Positions 20,372 to 32,314 of a stretch of DNA of 64,000 bases are shown piece after piece. The stretch lies in contig NZ_CP017561.2 of assembly GCF_001865575.2 (NCBI RefSeq), forward strand, positions 2,108,001 to 2,172,000, given 5' to 3'. A program made the position numbers and the translations under genes. Source of the stretch: Paraburkholderia sprentiae WSM5005. GTDB lineage: Bacteria; Pseudomonadota; Gammaproteobacteria; Burkholderiales; Burkholderiaceae. How positions within the stretch are numbered: the first letter of the stretch is position 1; each line of letters begins with the position of its first letter. The notes below the pieces were generated by a model, which saw nothing but the letters and a program-made list of their open reading frames with translations, made no database searches and was not told the DNA's origin.

Positions 20372-21517
20372 TCAGTGCGGACGATAGCCGAACAGGCCGC
20401 CGTCGCGCGTCTGCACGACCAGCGTGTCGCCGGCCAGCACCGGCGCCGCGGTAATCGCGCTGCCGTCGGTCTTCACCCGCGCGACGAGCGTGCCGTCGAC
20501 GGTCGACAGGAAATGCACGAAACCCTGATAGTCCCCGAGCACGGCAGCGCGGCCGAGCAGCATCGGTACGCTCAGGTCGCGGTTCTTCAGCGTCTCGTTC
20601 TTCCACAGCACCGAGCCGTTGTTCACGTCGAAGGCGGACACGATCGACCAGTCGTCGGCGGCGACCACGCTGCGCTCATCCTGCGCGAGGCCGCTGGTGC
20701 TCGAGAACGGCTTGCCCCACAGCGCGCGGCCCGAGTTGGCATCAAAACAGCCAATCTGGCCTTGGAACGTTACCGCACACGTCTCCGAACCGACCAGCGT
20801 GGGCGGGCCGGTCACGTCGTTGATACGCTCGACCTCGGTCACGCCCTTCGGATACGACACCGGCGTCTGCCAGTAGGCGTCGCCCGTCTGCAGATTGATC
20901 GCGGCGAAGGAGCCGCCCGGGAAGCCGGCCAGCACGGCCGCGTCACCCGCGAACGTCATGCCCGACGACACGCGCAAGTTCAGCGGCACTGCGCGATTGC
21001 GGAAGTTCCACTTCTGCTCACCGGTTTGAGCGTTGAACGCGACGATCTGGCCGTCGACCGTGCGCACGATCACGAGGCCGTTGCCAACGAGCGGCGGCGT
21101 AATGATTTCGCCCGGCGCCTTAGCCGTCCACAACTCCTTGCCGTCCGCGCCGAGCACGTACACGTCGCCCTTCAGGCCACCCACCGCGGTCAGTGTGCCA
21201 TCGCTGCCGACACCCGCCGACAGATCGTCATGCAGCTTGGTGCGCCACACGTCCTTGCCGGTTTGCGCGTCGATCTTTGCGACCGTGCCGTTCGCGCCCG
21301 CAGCGTACACGGCATTGCCGACCGCAACCGGCGAAAACAGGTAGCGGCCAGCCTTGCCGACGCTCGCCGACCAGGACTGTTGCACGTCGAGCACGGGTTT
21401 GAACTCGGTGAGCGGCGTCGGCACACGGCGCTCGTCTTTCGAGGACGAGCAAGCCGCCAGCGTGAGAACGGTCATCGCACAGATAACGGGCACGGCGTAA
21501 CGTTTCAGCAGATTCAT
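20372..21517 (-). CDS. bamB: outer membrane protein assembly factor BamB
   Basis: A 381-residue lipoprotein: signal sequence and lipobox ending at C23 (LTLAAC), then a beta-propeller of PQQ-like repeats (for example VYAAGANGTVAKIDAQTGKDVWR and later AINLQTGDAYW). BamB binds BamA on the periplasmic face and speeds outer membrane protein folding. ATG 21517 is chosen over 21532 because it gives a normal signal peptide. It follows yfgM closely, as in E. coli. Confidence 0.95.
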   Translation of the reverse strand: MNLLKRYAVPVICAMTVLTLAACSSSKDERRVPTPLTEFKPVLDVQQSWSASVGKAGRYLFSPVAVGNAVYAAGANGTVAKIDAQTGKDVWRTKLHDDLSAGVGSDGTLTAVGGLKGDVYVLGADGKELWTAKAPGEIITPPLVGNGLVIVRTVDGQIVAFNAQTGEQKWNFRNRAVPLNLRVSSGMTFAGDAAVLAGFPGGSFAAINLQTGDAYWQTPVSYPKGVTEVERINDVTGPPTLVGSETCAVTFQGQIGCFDANSGRALWGKPFSSTSGLAQDERSVVAADDWSIVSAFDVNNGSVLWKNETLKNRDLSVPMLLGRAAVLGDYQGFVHFLSTVDGTLVARVKTDGSAITAAPVLAGDTLVVQTRDGGLFGYRPH

Positions 21518-21595
21518 CGGTGGACGAAGCATTCAGGAAATGGATTAAAGGAGACCGTCTTGCGGTCGTCGCTCGCGGCGCGCCGCGCGGGACGC

Positions 21596-22225
21596 TTAGC
21601 CGCCAAGCGCATCCAGCTTGAACTGGATCAGCTGGCGCGCCGAGCTGTCACTCTTTGACAGCGAGTCGAGCGCGAGCTTATAGGCCGCGCGCGCGTCGTC
21701 GCGCTTGCCCTGGGCTGCGAGCAGGTCGCCGCGGCGGTCCGCCACGACGCCTTTGAAAGCATCGGATTGCGGCTCGGCCAGGAGCGCAAGGCCCTGGTCG
21801 TAAGCCTTGTCGTCGAGCAACAGAGACGCCATGCGCAACTTCGCGATCTGCTTGAACTCATCGTCTTTCGCGTGATCGATCGCCCATTGCAGCTGCGCTT
21901 TCGCGCCGGCTTCGTCGCCAGCGGCGTAAAGCGCTTTGGCGGCACCGAGCGCGGTCATCTGCGCATAGGCGGTGCGGCCGAACTTGTCTTCCATGTCGGC
22001 GGCGACGCGCGCGATCTGCGCCTTGTCGCCCTTTGCCGCAGCCTGCTGGACCTGGTCATACAGCACCGCGGCTTCCGCCGCCTGGCGACGCTGCCAGAAA
22101 TTCCAGCCATTCCAGCTCGCGCCGGCCAACAACACTACCAGCACGATCCACGTGGTCGCATTGCCCCACTGCTGCCACCATGCCTTCAGACTTTCAATCG
22201 ATTCTTGTTCGTCGTGGTAACTCAT
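21596..22225 (-). CDS. yfgM: YfgM-like TPR membrane protein (SecYEG ancillary subunit)
   Basis: A 209-residue protein with a short cytoplasmic N-terminus (DEQESIESLKAWWQQWG), one membrane segment at about 24-42 and a periplasmic TPR-like helical domain. In E. coli YfgM associates with the Sec translocon and PpiD and helps hand proteins to periplasmic chaperones. It sits between hisS and bamB exactly as in E. coli, with 78 bases to bamB. Confidence 0.92.
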   Translation of the reverse strand: MSYHDEQESIESLKAWWQQWGNATTWIVLVVLLAGASWNGWNFWQRRQAAEAAVLYDQVQQAAAKGDKAQIARVAADMEDKFGRTAYAQMTALGAAKALYAAGDEAGAKAQLQWAIDHAKDDEFKQIAKLRMASLLLDDKAYDQGLALLAEPQSDAFKGVVADRRGDLLAAQGKRDDARAAYKLALDSLSKSDSSARQLIQFKLDALGG

Positions 22226-22291
22226 TGCCCGGCGATTTCCTCATTCTTGCTGCGTGTGCGTGTCGAGCCAGCCGGCCCGACGACATCGCGA

Positions 22292-23632
22292 TCAGTCGTC
22301 GCCGTCTTCGGCGGATGCAACCATCGCATTGATTAGATATTCGGTCAAGTCTTCGGCGGGCACGTTCCGTTGCTCGTTCTTACCACCGTTGGCTTGCGTA
22401 TCGCGCAGCGGTTTCACCCCGGCCGTACCGTTGGCGATCTCATCTTCGCCGAGCACGACCGCAAACGCGGCGCCGCTCGCGTCGGCGCGCTTCATCTGCG
22501 ACTTGAAGCTCGCCGACTGACCGTCCGCGCTGCAGTGCAGGATGACGTCGAGGCCCGTATCGCGCAGACGTTCGGCGATGATGAACGCCTGCTCGCGCGC
22601 GGCGTCGCCCTGATGGACCACGTAGACGTCGCAGCCTTCGTCTTCGGGTACGAGCTGGTCTTCCTTCAGCAGCTCGAGAATCCGCTCGACACCCATCGCC
22701 CAGCCGCACGCAGCCGTCGGCTTGCCGCCAAGTTGCTCGATCAGCGGATCGTAGCGGCCGCCCGCCGCGACCGTGCCTTGCGCGCCGAGCTTGTCGGTCA
22801 CCCATTCGAACACGGTCAGATTGTAGTAATCGAGACCGCGCACGAGACGCGGATTGATCGTGAACGGCAGGTTGTTCGCCTTCAGCAGACGCTGCAGGCC
22901 TTCGAAGTGCGCGCGCGATGCTTCACCAAGAAAATCGATCAGCTTCGGCGCATTCTGTGCGACTTCCTGAAGCGCAGGATTCTTCGTATCGAGCACGCGC
23001 AACGGGTTGGTGTAAAGGCGGCGCTTGGCGTCTTCGTCGAGCACGTCGATGTGTTTTTCGAGGTATGCGATCAGTTCGACGCGATGCGCGGCGCGTTCTT
23101 CAGCAAGGCCGAGCGAGTTGATTTGGAGCTTGATGCCGGTCAGGCCGAGGTCGTCCCACAAGCGCTGGCACATCATGATGATTTCCGCGTCCGCATCCGG
23201 ACCCGCGAAGCCGAGCGCTTCGACGCCGACCTGATGGAACTGGCGATAACGGCCGCGTTGCGGACGTTCGTGACGGAACATCGGACCGATGTACCACAGA
23301 CGCTTCGGGCCGTCGTACAGCATGTTGTGCTCGATCGATGCGCGCACCACCGCTGCCGTGTTTTCCGGGCGCATCGTCAGGTTTTCGCCGTTCAATGCGT
23401 CGGTGAAACTGTACATCTCTTTTTCGACGATGTCGGTCACTTCGCCGATACCGCGTGTGAACAGTTGCGTATGCTCGACGATCGGCGTGCGGATGTTCTG
23501 GTAGCCGTACGAACGCAGCATCGACTTGACGGTGGTTTCGAAAAATTCCCAGAGCCCGGCTTCCTGCGGAAGGATGTCGTTCATCCCTTTCACGCCGGAC
23601 AGCTTCTCGAGCTTTTTCTTCTGTTCAGTCAT
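22292..23632 (-). CDS. hisS: histidyl-tRNA synthetase
   Basis: A 446-residue class II synthetase. Family motifs are visible: [12 protein letters not shown] at the N-terminus, motif 2 ([17 protein letters not shown]), the histidine-binding [14 protein letters not shown], and motif 3 ([11 protein letters not shown]). A C-terminal anticodon domain follows, which HisZ lacks. ATG 23632 lies 21 bases after the ispG stop, so it is probably in the same transcript. Confidence 0.97.
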   Translation of the reverse strand: MTEQKKKLEKLSGVKGMNDILPQEAGLWEFFETTVKSMLRSYGYQNIRTPIVEHTQLFTRGIGEVTDIVEKEMYSFTDALNGENLTMRPENTAAVVRASIEHNMLYDGPKRLWYIGPMFRHERPQRGRYRQFHQVGVEALGFAGPDADAEIIMMCQRLWDDLGLTGIKLQINSLGLAEERAAHRVELIAYLEKHIDVLDEDAKRRLYTNPLRVLDTKNPALQEVAQNAPKLIDFLGEASRAHFEGLQRLLKANNLPFTINPRLVRGLDYYNLTVFEWVTDKLGAQGTVAAGGRYDPLIEQLGGKPTAACGWAMGVERILELLKEDQLVPEDEGCDVYVVHQGDAAREQAFIIAERLRDTGLDVILHCSADGQSASFKSQMKRADASGAAFAVVLGEDEIANGTAGVKPLRDTQANGGKNEQRNVPAEDLTEYLINAMVASAEDGDD

Positions 23633-23653
23633 CTGTGTTTCGATAGCCGGTAT

Positions 23654-24958
<1,305 letters not shown>

Positions 24959-25055
24959 CGAAAAACCCATTTACGCCGCACGCGCTATGCAAAAACGCAG
25001 CGCCTGAATTGAAAAAGCGCCGCCGGCCGGTTGGCCGCGGCGCGTACTGTATGTG

Positions 25056-26198
25056 TCAAGGCAGTGCGAAGCGTGCCACGTTGCCCTTGGCTGCCGCATA
25101 TTTCGACGGATCGACCGGCTGACCGTCGAGCGTCACCGACTCGAGACCGGCCTTGTTGCCGACCGTAACCTTGAACGGACCAACACCCGTCACTTCCTCC
25201 GGATCGCCCGCATGCACTAGGCCGGAGAACAGTTCCTTACCGCTCTTGTCGCGTACGCTGAACCAGCTGTCCTGCGTCACGCGCAGTGCGACAACTGCCT
25301 CTCCTGGCGCTGGCGTGGCCGCCGCTGCCGGCGCATTTGCCACGGTCAGCGGTGCGCGCGCGGCCCGTGAGGCATCCTGAGCCGCTTGGGCTTTCGAGCC
25401 GGCCTCCGGTGCCGCTGCTGCTGGCGCCGCCGCTGTATTCGCCGCTGGCGCCGAGCCCGGCGCGGTGCCAGTGGCAAGCGGCGCAGGCATCGGCGTTACC
25501 GACGCAGACGCCGGGTTGTCCGGACTCACCGCGTTGTCAGCCGTCGCCGCCCCTGCGTCCGGCGCCGATGCGCCTTCCGCCGCTGGCGTCGTCGGACCTT
25601 GCGCGACCGCACCCGATGCCGCCGTGTCGCTGGTCGTCGAACTATTCGCGCTTGCCTTCAGTCGCGCGAGCCACGCGGACGAGTCGCCGCCGTTCGTGCG
25701 CCACATGCCCAGCGCGATGACCGCGACGACGATCGCCGCAATGCCCCACAGCCACGATCGGCTCTTGTGCCCGCTGTCGCCGAGCGACAGCGAAACCTTG
25801 CCGCGCGGCAGATCCTTGCCGGATGACGCCGGCATCGACAGGTTCGGCGCCGGCACGCCCTTCTCGCGACGCAGCGCCGCCGTAAAAGGCGCCGGATCGG
25901 CGCCCAGCATTTTCGCGTAGCTGCGTACGACACCGAGTGCGAACGTCGTGTCCGGCAGATGGCTGATGTCGCCCGCCTCGAGCGCCCTCAGCTTGACGAT
26001 CGACACCTTCAGCCGCGCCGACACGTCCTCGATCGTCCAGCCCTTCGACTCGCGCAACTGGGTCAAGCGCGCGCCAACCGCCGCCAACGAATCGAGGGCC
26101 GGCTGCACGGCAGGCTGGACCACTGCTCGGGCAACGGGTGCCGGATGGCCATCGTTCGTGTCTGTCTCGTGCGGCTGCGGGTGCTGCGGCTCACTCAT
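25056..26198 (-). CDS. rodZ: cytoskeleton protein RodZ-like
   Basis: A 380-residue protein. A helix-turn-helix domain at about 40-110 (LTQLRESKGWTIEDVSARL) precedes a basic patch and one membrane segment at about 148-166. A long Ala/Pro/Thr-rich periplasmic linker leads to a C-terminal RodZ domain (about 305-375; WFSVRDKSGKELFSGLV). RodZ links MreB filaments to the wall synthesis machinery. The linker is low-complexity and likely to vary in length. It lies 97 bases before ispG. Confidence 0.92.
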   Translation of the reverse strand: MSEPQHPQPHETDTNDGHPAPVARAVVQPAVQPALDSLAAVGARLTQLRESKGWTIEDVSARLKVSIVKLRALEAGDISHLPDTTFALGVVRSYAKMLGADPAPFTAALRREKGVPAPNLSMPASSGKDLPRGKVSLSLGDSGHKSRSWLWGIAAIVVAVIALGMWRTNGGDSSAWLARLKASANSSTTSDTAASGAVAQGPTTPAAEGASAPDAGAATADNAVSPDNPASASVTPMPAPLATGTAPGSAPAANTAAAPAAAAPEAGSKAQAAQDASRAARAPLTVANAPAAAATPAPGEAVVALRVTQDSWFSVRDKSGKELFSGLVHAGDPEEVTGVGPFKVTVGNKAGLESVTLDGQPVDPSKYAAAKGNVARFALP

Positions 26199-26410
26199 CC
26201 CAAATCCTTTCGCGTCGATTCTTTTAGTCGTGTGACCGGACGGGCCTGAGCCTCGCTCCGAATCGCAGACCGTTTATAACAAAATGCGCGGCTTTGTGTG
26301 CCGCTCCTGATCGATTCTGCAAACTTTCTTTTCAATCGGCGGTGGCATGGCAGCATTTTCGCGCTCACGGAGTGTTCCGCCGAACGCCGACGCCCTGCCG
26401 CCCCGCGCGA

Positions 26411-27562
26411 TTACACGGCGCGAACCTCGATCACCTTCGCCGCCCTCCCGGTGCGCTCAGCAAGACGCGTGCGGTCTTTCACCGCGCCGGCCAGCTGACC
26501 GCAGGCAGCATCGATATCGTCGCCACGGGTCTTGCGCACGGTGGTGACGACGCCCGCGTCCATCAACACTTGCGCAAACCGCTTGATCTGTTCCGACTTC
26601 GAGCGGACGAGGCCCGATTCGGGGAACGGATTGAACGGAATCAGATTGAACTTGCACGGCACGTTGCGCGTGACAGCGAGCAGCTCGCGCGCGTGCGCCT
26701 CACTGTCGTTCACGCCATCGAGCATGCAGTATTCGAACGTGATGAAATCGCGCGGCGCAACTTTCAGATAGCGCTCGCACGCCGCCATCAGTTCGCGCAG
26801 CGGATACTTTTTGTTGAGCGGCACCAGCACATCGCGCAGTGCGTCGTTCGACGCATGCAGCGACACCGCGAGCGCTACGGGCAAATCCGCGCCGAGCCGG
26901 TCCATCATCGGAACGACGCCCGACGTGGACAGCGTGACGCGCCGGCGTGACAGGCCGTACGCGTTGTCGTCGAGCATTAGGCGCATGGCCGGCACGACAG
27001 CGTCGTAGTTGAGCAGCGGCTCGCCCATGCCCATCATCACCACGTTCGTGACGACCCGCTCGCCTTTGCCGTCGCCGCCCATCGCGCGGCCGAGCGCATC
27101 GCCGCGCGACGCGCGCAGCGCGAACTCGGCCATGCGCAACTGGCCGATGATTTCGCCGGTGGTGAGATTGCGGGAGAACCCCTGCTTGCCGGTCGAGCAA
27201 AACCGGCAGTTGACCGCGCACCCGGCCTGCGACGACACGCACAGCGTGCCGCGCGTTTCTTCCGGGATGTACACGGTTTCAACGGCGTTGCCGTTGCCGA
27301 CATCGATCAGCCACTTGCGTGTGCCGTCCGACGAGACGTGGTCGCTGACGACGCCCGGCATCGTGATCGCGGCCCGGCCTTTGAGCTTTTCGCGCAAGGA
27401 CTTCGCGAGATCGGTCATGCAATCGAAGTCGGCAGCGTTGTATTGGTGAATCCAACGCTGCAATTGCTTGGCGCGAAACGGTTTCTCGCCCAGGCTGTCG
27501 CAATAGGCGACGAGCCCTTGGGCGTCGAGGTCGAGAAGGTTGACGGAGGGACTGCTCGTCAT
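26411..27562 (-). CDS. rlmN: 23S rRNA/tRNA adenine-C2 methyltransferase RlmN
   Basis: A 383-residue radical SAM enzyme methylating A2503 of 23S rRNA and A37 of some tRNAs. The 4Fe-4S ligands are C115, C119 and C122 (CAVNCRFC). The methyl-carrying cysteine is in [13 protein letters not shown] near the C-terminus. The MGMGEPLLN and SLHASND motifs are present. ATG 27562 ([10 protein letters not shown]) is preferred to 27577. It sits between ndk and rodZ; the 212-base gap to rodZ holds a possible TATAAA (26273-26278, minus) for rodZ. Confidence 0.96.
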   Translation of the reverse strand: MTSSPSVNLLDLDAQGLVAYCDSLGEKPFRAKQLQRWIHQYNAADFDCMTDLAKSLREKLKGRAAITMPGVVSDHVSSDGTRKWLIDVGNGNAVETVYIPEETRGTLCVSSQAGCAVNCRFCSTGKQGFSRNLTTGEIIGQLRMAEFALRASRGDALGRAMGGDGKGERVVTNVVMMGMGEPLLNYDAVVPAMRLMLDDNAYGLSRRRVTLSTSGVVPMMDRLGADLPVALAVSLHASNDALRDVLVPLNKKYPLRELMAACERYLKVAPRDFITFEYCMLDGVNDSEAHARELLAVTRNVPCKFNLIPFNPFPESGLVRSKSEQIKRFAQVLMDAGVVTTVRKTRGDDIDAACGQLAGAVKDRTRLAERTGRAAKVIEVRAV

Positions 27563-27762
27563 GTCGAATCCTGCCATTTCAGTGCGAGACTACGTTCACG
27601 CAACAAGCTGCATGAACGCCATGCCGTTCGCGCCCATTCCTGCTGCTTTTACCTTACTACTTTGCCGTGCCGCGCGCGCGATTCATGCGATAAAACAGTT
27701 GGGCCACACGAAACGCGCCAGGCTGACAGCTTGCGACAGGCGACCGAGATCAGCGCCTGACC

Positions 27763-28188
27763 TCAGCGCGAGTAGACGTTGACCTGGGGGAAGAAGAACG
27801 CGATTTCAACCGCGGCCGTTTCCGGTGCGTCGGAGCCGTGCACCGCATTGGCGTCGATACTGTCGGCGAAGTCGGCGCGGATCGTGCCCTTCTCGGCCTT
27901 CTTCGGGTCCGTCGCACCCATCAGGTCACGGTGCTTCAGGATCGCGTTTTCGCCTTCAAGCGCTTGCACGACCACCGGACCCGAGATCATGAACTCGACG
28001 AGGTCCTTGAAGAACGGACGTGCTGCGTGCACAGCGTAGAACTTCTCGGCGTCAGCACGCGACAGATGCACCATGCGCGAAGCCACGATCTTCAGACCAG
28101 CGTTTTCGAAGCGGGTGTAGATCTGGCCGATTACGTTCTTGGCCACTGCGTCCGGCTTGATAATCGACAGGGTACGTTCGATCGCCAT
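27763..28188 (-). CDS. ndk: nucleoside diphosphate kinase
   Basis: A 141-residue enzyme exchanging gamma-phosphates among nucleoside tri- and diphosphates. The opening [12 protein letters not shown] and the phosphohistidine H117 in [10 protein letters not shown] are intact. Length is exactly the family norm. It heads the minus-strand run ndk-rlmN-rodZ-ispG-hisS-yfgM-bamB; 200 bases separate it from rlmN. Confidence 0.97.
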   Translation of the reverse strand: MAIERTLSIIKPDAVAKNVIGQIYTRFENAGLKIVASRMVHLSRADAEKFYAVHAARPFFKDLVEFMISGPVVVQALEGENAILKHRDLMGATDPKKAEKGTIRADFADSIDANAVHGSDAPETAAVEIAFFFPQVNVYSR

Positions 28189-28234
28189 AAAAACTCCAAA
28201 AAATTAAGAGGTTACAGATTCAAATGAATCCGCT

Positions 28235-28240
28235 ATTGTA
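28235..28240 (-). promoter_or_regulatory. candidate -10 box for ndk
   Basis: TACAAT on the minus strand, 46 bases upstream of the ndk start. The -35 region is poor (CGCAAT or TCGCAA). Confidence 0.4.
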
Positions 28241-28280
28241 GCATGTTCCCGGCCATCATTGCGATCGAACCCTTACATTA

Positions 28281-28310
28281 TTGAAAGGATCGAAGCGCAG
28301 GGTGTAAAAT
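28281..28310 (+). promoter_or_regulatory. candidate sigma70 promoter for the BI-1/YccA gene
   Basis: TTGAAA at 28281-28286, 18 bases, then TAAAAT at 28305-28310. The predicted leader is about 140 bases; I see no clear riboswitch fold in it. Confidence 0.5.
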
Positions 28311-28457
28311 ACTGGTAGCGTAGGCCATGTGGGCGACTCGAGGGTATTGAAACTCCGTGCCGCCGCGCTAATCTTACGGATGAACGCTGCGCTCGCGGGC
28401 GCTTCGCGAATTGCCGTATCACCATCACGAAACACGCTTCCGAGGTAAGGAGAGACC

Positions 28458-29156
28458 ATGAACGAACATCCGTATATGTTTGGCCGCAACGGCGCGGTGA
28501 GCACGGCCGAAACGCGCAACCGCGTGCTACGAAACACCTACTGGCTGCTCGCGCTGTCCATGATTCCAACCGTGCTCGGCGCGTGGGTCGGTCTTGCCAC
28601 CGGCTTCTCGCTGTTCGCCGCCACCAGCCCTGCCATGAGCATGCTGGCTTTCTTCGCGATCGCCTTCGGCTTCATGTTCGCGATCCAGCGCACCAAGGAC
28701 AGCGCCGTTGGCGTGTTCGTATTGCTCGGCTTCACGTTTTTCATGGGGCTGATGCTGTCGCGCATTCTCGCGTTCGTTCTCGGCTTCTCGAACGGCCCGT
28801 CGCTGATCATGCTCGCGTTTGGTGGCACTGGTGTGATCTTCGCGGCCATGGCGACTATCGCCACCGTCAGCAAGCGCGACTTCTCGGGCCTCGGCAAGTG
28901 GCTCTTCATGGGCGTGATTGTGATCCTGCTGGCTTCGGTCGCGAACGTGTTCCTGCAACTGCCGGCACTGATGCTGACGGTCTCGGTCATGGCAATCGTG
29001 ATCTTTTCCGCCTACATCATGTTCGACGTGCAGCGCGTCGTGAACGGCGGCGAGACGAACTACATCACCGCAACGCTCGCGATCTACCTGGATCTGTACA
29101 ACGTGTTCGTCAACCTGCTCGCGCTGCTCGGCATTTTCGGCGGCAACCGCAACTAA
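28458..29156 (+). CDS. Bax inhibitor-1 / YccA family membrane protein
   Basis: A 232-residue protein with seven hydrophobic segments from about residue 28 onward, the BI-1 layout, including the late IFSAYIMFDVQRVV segment. E. coli YccA of this family is a substrate and modulator of FtsH; other members are calcium or pH-sensitive leak channels. The role here is inferred only at family level. AAGGAG lies just upstream of ATG 28458. It is a single gene with its own promoter and terminator. Confidence 0.9.
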   Translation: MNEHPYMFGRNGAVSTAETRNRVLRNTYWLLALSMIPTVLGAWVGLATGFSLFAATSPAMSMLAFFAIAFGFMFAIQRTKDSAVGVFVLLGFTFFMGLMLSRILAFVLGFSNGPSLIMLAFGGTGVIFAAMATIATVSKRDFSGLGKWLFMGVIVILLASVANVFLQLPALMLTVSVMAIVIFSAYIMFDVQRVVNGGETNYITATLAIYLDLYNVFVNLLALLGIFGGNRN

Positions 29157-29214
29157 CTCTGGCGGGTCGCGCGCCGTGCCTCCACGCCGCGCTCGAGGCG
29201 CAAAGTAGCAAAGG

Positions 29215-29250
29215 AAAAGCCCATAACGGTTGCTCGTTATGGGCTTTTTT
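29215..29250. terminator. bidirectional terminator between YccA-like and metallo-hydrolase genes
   Basis: A perfect 14-bp stem (AAAAGCCCATAACG / CGTTATGGGCTTTT) with a six-base loop, A-rich before and T-rich after, fits both convergent genes. Confidence 0.9.
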
Positions 29251-29310
29251 CATTGCGTGGCCATCTGGCACGTGGCGCTCGGCGCGTCTGACGTCAATCC
29301 CGTGCGCGCG

Positions 29311-30084
29311 TTACAGGGTCAACCATGCGAAACCGTCGCTCTGGGACGCAACCACCACCTCTATGGGCGTCGCGCCAAGCACGCCCGCCAACGCCGCCCG
29401 CGCAAGTTCCGGCAGATTGTTCTGCTGGCTCAGATGCGCGGCGACCAAATGCCGCAAACGCGAGCGGTCCAGCGACGCCAGAATTTCAGCCGCCGCATCA
29501 TTGTTCAGATGTCCGTGATTACCGCCGATTCGCGCCTTCAGCGACGGCGGATAACGACTGCCCGCGAGCATCTGCACGTCGTGATTGCATTCGAGCACGA
29601 GCGCGTCGCAGCCGCTCAGCACCGCGCTGATATGCGGCGTGGACGTGCCCACGTCGGTGAGCACGCCGAGCCGGCTCGCGCCGTTTGAGAACACGTATTG
29701 CAGCGGTTCGCGAGCGTCGTGCGGAACGGTATAAGGGAGAACGCTGAGCTCGCCGATCGCTACCGCCTCATCGCCCCACAGCACCTGCAGGTCGATATCG
29801 GCTTGGTCGGCGCCCACCGCGCGCGCGGTGCCCCAGCTCATGTACAGCGGAATCGACCACTTCCGCGCCAGCGTCAAGGCGCTGCCGATGTGATCGCTAT
29901 GTTCATGCGTAATCAGGATCGCGTCGAGGTGCTCGGCGCTCGCGCCGAGCCGCGTCAGACGCCGTTCGACTTCACGCGCGGAAAAACCGCAATCGAGCAG
30001 CACACGCGTGGTGACTGCGCCGCTGTGCGCTTCCACCAGCAGCGCATTACCTTCACTGCCGCTGCCGAGACTTGCGAAGCGCAC
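29311..30084 (-). CDS. MBL-fold metallo-hydrolase (YycJ/WalJ-like)
   Basis: A 257-residue metallo-beta-lactamase-fold hydrolase with the metal-binding THEHSDHIG motif (H60, H62, D64, H65) and the SLGSGSEGNALLVE opening typical of the YycJ group. Substrate is unknown. GTG 30084 starts seven bases after the bamC stop, so it is translated from the bamC message. The pairing with bamC suggests no obvious shared function. Confidence 0.88.
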   Translation of the reverse strand: MRFASLGSGSEGNALLVEAHSGAVTTRVLLDCGFSAREVERRLTRLGASAEHLDAILITHEHSDHIGSALTLARKWSIPLYMSWGTARAVGADQADIDLQVLWGDEAVAIGELSVLPYTVPHDAREPLQYVFSNGASRLGVLTDVGTSTPHISAVLSGCDALVLECNHDVQMLAGSRYPPSLKARIGGNHGHLNNDAAAEILASLDRSRLRHLVAAHLSQQNNLPELARAALAGVLGATPIEVVVASQSDGFAWLTL

Positions 30085-30091
30085 GACCCGC

Positions 30092-31231
30092 CTAGTTCAG
30101 TTGCGCGTGCAGCAGCGACACGATGCGCTGCGCATCCGACGACGTGTCGACCTGCCCATTCGCGTCGACGACCGCAATCTGCGTCACCGCGTCGCCCTTC
30201 GCGCGCACGTTGACGCGGAATTCCTGGCCCGGCTTGCGCGTCGAATTGCCGCTGTAGAACAGCTTGCCGAACAAGCCTTCCTTCTTCAGTTCCTGCATCG
30301 AATCCGCGTAGCGCACGTAATAGATGCCCTTCTCGCGATCGCGATTGTCGACCGTGAAGTTGGTGCGATCGAGCGCGAGGCCCACACGCAGCCAGGCGCG
30401 GTCGAACGACTCCTGCAGATCGAGCGTCGAGGCGCCCGCGTTCTGCTCAATGGTGGTCGGCGCGGTCGCCGGGCGCGCGTCGGTCAGCAGCTGCTTCGAC
30501 TGCGCTTCGGTCAGGCCGAACTTCTGCATCAGCTTCGCGAGGAACAGCGCCTCGAGAGCCGGGTCGCGCGGACGCTCTTCCCAGCGCGAGGACGTCTTGT
30601 CCTGCCCGGTCAGCACTTCTTCCATCGCGCTATGCGTGATTGAGATATCGGTCGCGCTGTCCGAACCGCGCGACACCAGCGTGCGGAAACTGTCGCGGGT
30701 ACCGGACGAATAGGCGAAGTCGATGACCTTGCCGATCGTGCGGCGGAACCAGTCGTCCGGAATGTTCGCGCGGTTTTCCGCCCAGTCGGTCGACATGATG
30801 CCGGTGGCCGGCGCGTCCGTCTTCAGTGCGAAGCCGTTCTCCTGCCAGAACTCCTGCAACTGCGGCCACAGCTGCTCCGGCGACCGGCCGTCTACCACAA
30901 GCCAGCGACGGTCGCCGTCGCGCTCGATGTGCATGCCGAGCGGATCCTGCGCAGTCGGCTGGCCTTCGGTCGCGTTGCCAGCCGCCGTGACAGCACGGGT
31001 CGGCGTGCCACCCAGCGCCAGATTGGCGGGCGGCGCCACATAGCGCTGGTCGTTCGGCGACGTGCTCAGATCGCTCGGCACGGCGAGCGGCGGCGCGCTC
31101 GAGGTCGCCTTGTAGTTGACGCGGTCGGAAGCGAACCAGTCGTTCAGCGTGTCACAGCCGGCGAGCGTCGACAGGGCAAGCGCCAGCGCCGCCATGCGGG
31201 TTGCGTGGAGGGAAAATGCGGAACGTTTCAT
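30092..31231 (-). CDS. bamC: outer membrane protein assembly factor BamC
   Basis: A 379-residue lipoprotein with lipobox cysteine C26 (STLAGC). The conserved unstructured N-terminal stretch (about 35-75, with PPLAVPSDLS) is the part known to bind BamD. Two helix-grip domains follow. dapA lies immediately upstream on the same strand, as in E. coli dapA-bamC. ATG 31231 gives a normal signal peptide. Confidence 0.93.
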   Translation of the reverse strand: MKRSAFSLHATRMAALALALSTLAGCDTLNDWFASDRVNYKATSSAPPLAVPSDLSTSPNDQRYVAPPANLALGGTPTRAVTAAGNATEGQPTAQDPLGMHIERDGDRRWLVVDGRSPEQLWPQLQEFWQENGFALKTDAPATGIMSTDWAENRANIPDDWFRRTIGKVIDFAYSSGTRDSFRTLVSRGSDSATDISITHSAMEEVLTGQDKTSSRWEERPRDPALEALFLAKLMQKFGLTEAQSKQLLTDARPATAPTTIEQNAGASTLDLQESFDRAWLRVGLALDRTNFTVDNRDREKGIYYVRYADSMQELKKEGLFGKLFYSGNSTRKPGQEFRVNVRAKGDAVTQIAVVDANGQVDTSSDAQRIVSLLHAQLN

Positions 31232-31353
31232 GAGGTCCTTCGTGATGCTGGAACGCGATGCCTCGTTCGATCTGCCGGGAACGTGGGCTGAAGCGACGTC
31301 GGTTAATGAAATGCCGGTGGCGGTCTTGCGTGGGCGGCGGCACGCTTGGCCGT

Positions 31354-32271
31354 TCAGCCTAGCAGGCCCGCATCACGCAACGCGCCGCGCACCACTTCGT
31401 GGTATTGCACGTCGAGCGGCGTGAGCGGCAGGCGGATGCCGCCCTGCACTCGCCCCAGTTGCTGCAGCGCCCATTTCGCCGGAATCGGATTCGCTTCGGC
31501 AAACAGGTACTTGTGCAGCGACAGGAGTTTCAGATGAATGTCGCGCGCGGTCTTCACGTCCGCCGCGAGCGCGGCCTTGCATAGCTGGCTCATTGCGCGC
31601 GGCGCGACGTTCGCGGTGACCGAAATATTGCCATGGCCGCCGAGCAGCATCAGTGCGATCGCAGTGGGATCGTCGCCGCTATAGATGCCGAAGTGCGCCG
31701 GCGCCGACTTGATCAGATGCGCGGCGCGGTCGATGTTGCCGGTGGCTTCCTTGACGCCAACGATGCCCGGCACCTGCGCGCAGCGCAGGATGGTTTCGTT
31801 GCTCATGTCGGCGACGGTGCGGCCGGGCACGTTGTAGAGGATCACCGGCAGATCGACGGTTTCGGCGATCTTCGCAAAATGGCGGTAGATGCCTTCCTGG
31901 GTCGGCTTGTTGTAGTACGGGACGACCTGCAGCGTGGCATCGGCGCCGACGTCCTTCGCGTGCCGCGTCAGTTCGATCGCTTCAGCGGTGGAGTTGGCGC
32001 CCGCGCCCGCGATGACCGGAATCCGGCCAGCGGTGTGCTCGACCGCGGTCTTGACCATCAGCACGTGTTCTTCGACCGACAGCGTGGCCGATTCGCCGCT
32101 CGTGCCGACCACGACGAGCGCATTCGTGCCTTCCTCGACGTGCCAATCGATCAGTTTGCGAAACGCCGGCAGATCGAGGCTGCCGTCTTCGAGCATCGGG
32201 GTGATGATGGCGGGGATGCTGCCGCGGATCTGAACGCCGTTCTGGTGACCGCTGTGGTTGCCGTTAGTCAT
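31354..32271 (-). CDS. dapA: 4-hydroxy-tetrahydrodipicolinate synthase
   Basis: A 305-residue class I aldolase condensing pyruvate and aspartate semialdehyde, the entry step to diaminopimelate and lysine. Catalytic residues by alignment to the family are T57 (GTSGES), Y146 (LYNVPGR) and the Schiff-base K174 (GVKEATG). The first ten residues ([10 protein letters not shown]) are an extra tail relative to E. coli. A TACAAT (minus, 32304-32309) precedes it; no Shine-Dalgarno is evident. Confidence 0.96.
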   Translation of the reverse strand: MTNGNHSGHQNGVQIRGSIPAIITPMLEDGSLDLPAFRKLIDWHVEEGTNALVVVGTSGESATLSVEEHVLMVKTAVEHTAGRIPVIAGAGANSTAEAIELTRHAKDVGADATLQVVPYYNKPTQEGIYRHFAKIAETVDLPVILYNVPGRTVADMSNETILRCAQVPGIVGVKEATGNIDRAAHLIKSAPAHFGIYSGDDPTAIALMLLGGHGNISVTANVAPRAMSQLCKAALAADVKTARDIHLKLLSLHKYLFAEANPIPAKWALQQLGRVQGGIRLPLTPLDVQYHEVVRGALRDAGLLG

Positions 32272-32303
32272 GAAACGCCATGAATATGATCAGGTAAACC
32301 GCG

Positions 32304-32309
32304 ATTGTA
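32304..32309 (-). promoter_or_regulatory. candidate -10 box for dapA
   Basis: TACAAT on the minus strand, 32 bases upstream of the dapA ATG; a TTACGA 18 bases further upstream is a weak -35 and lies within the end of the methyltransferase gene. Confidence 0.4.
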
Positions 32310-32314
32310 GCGGA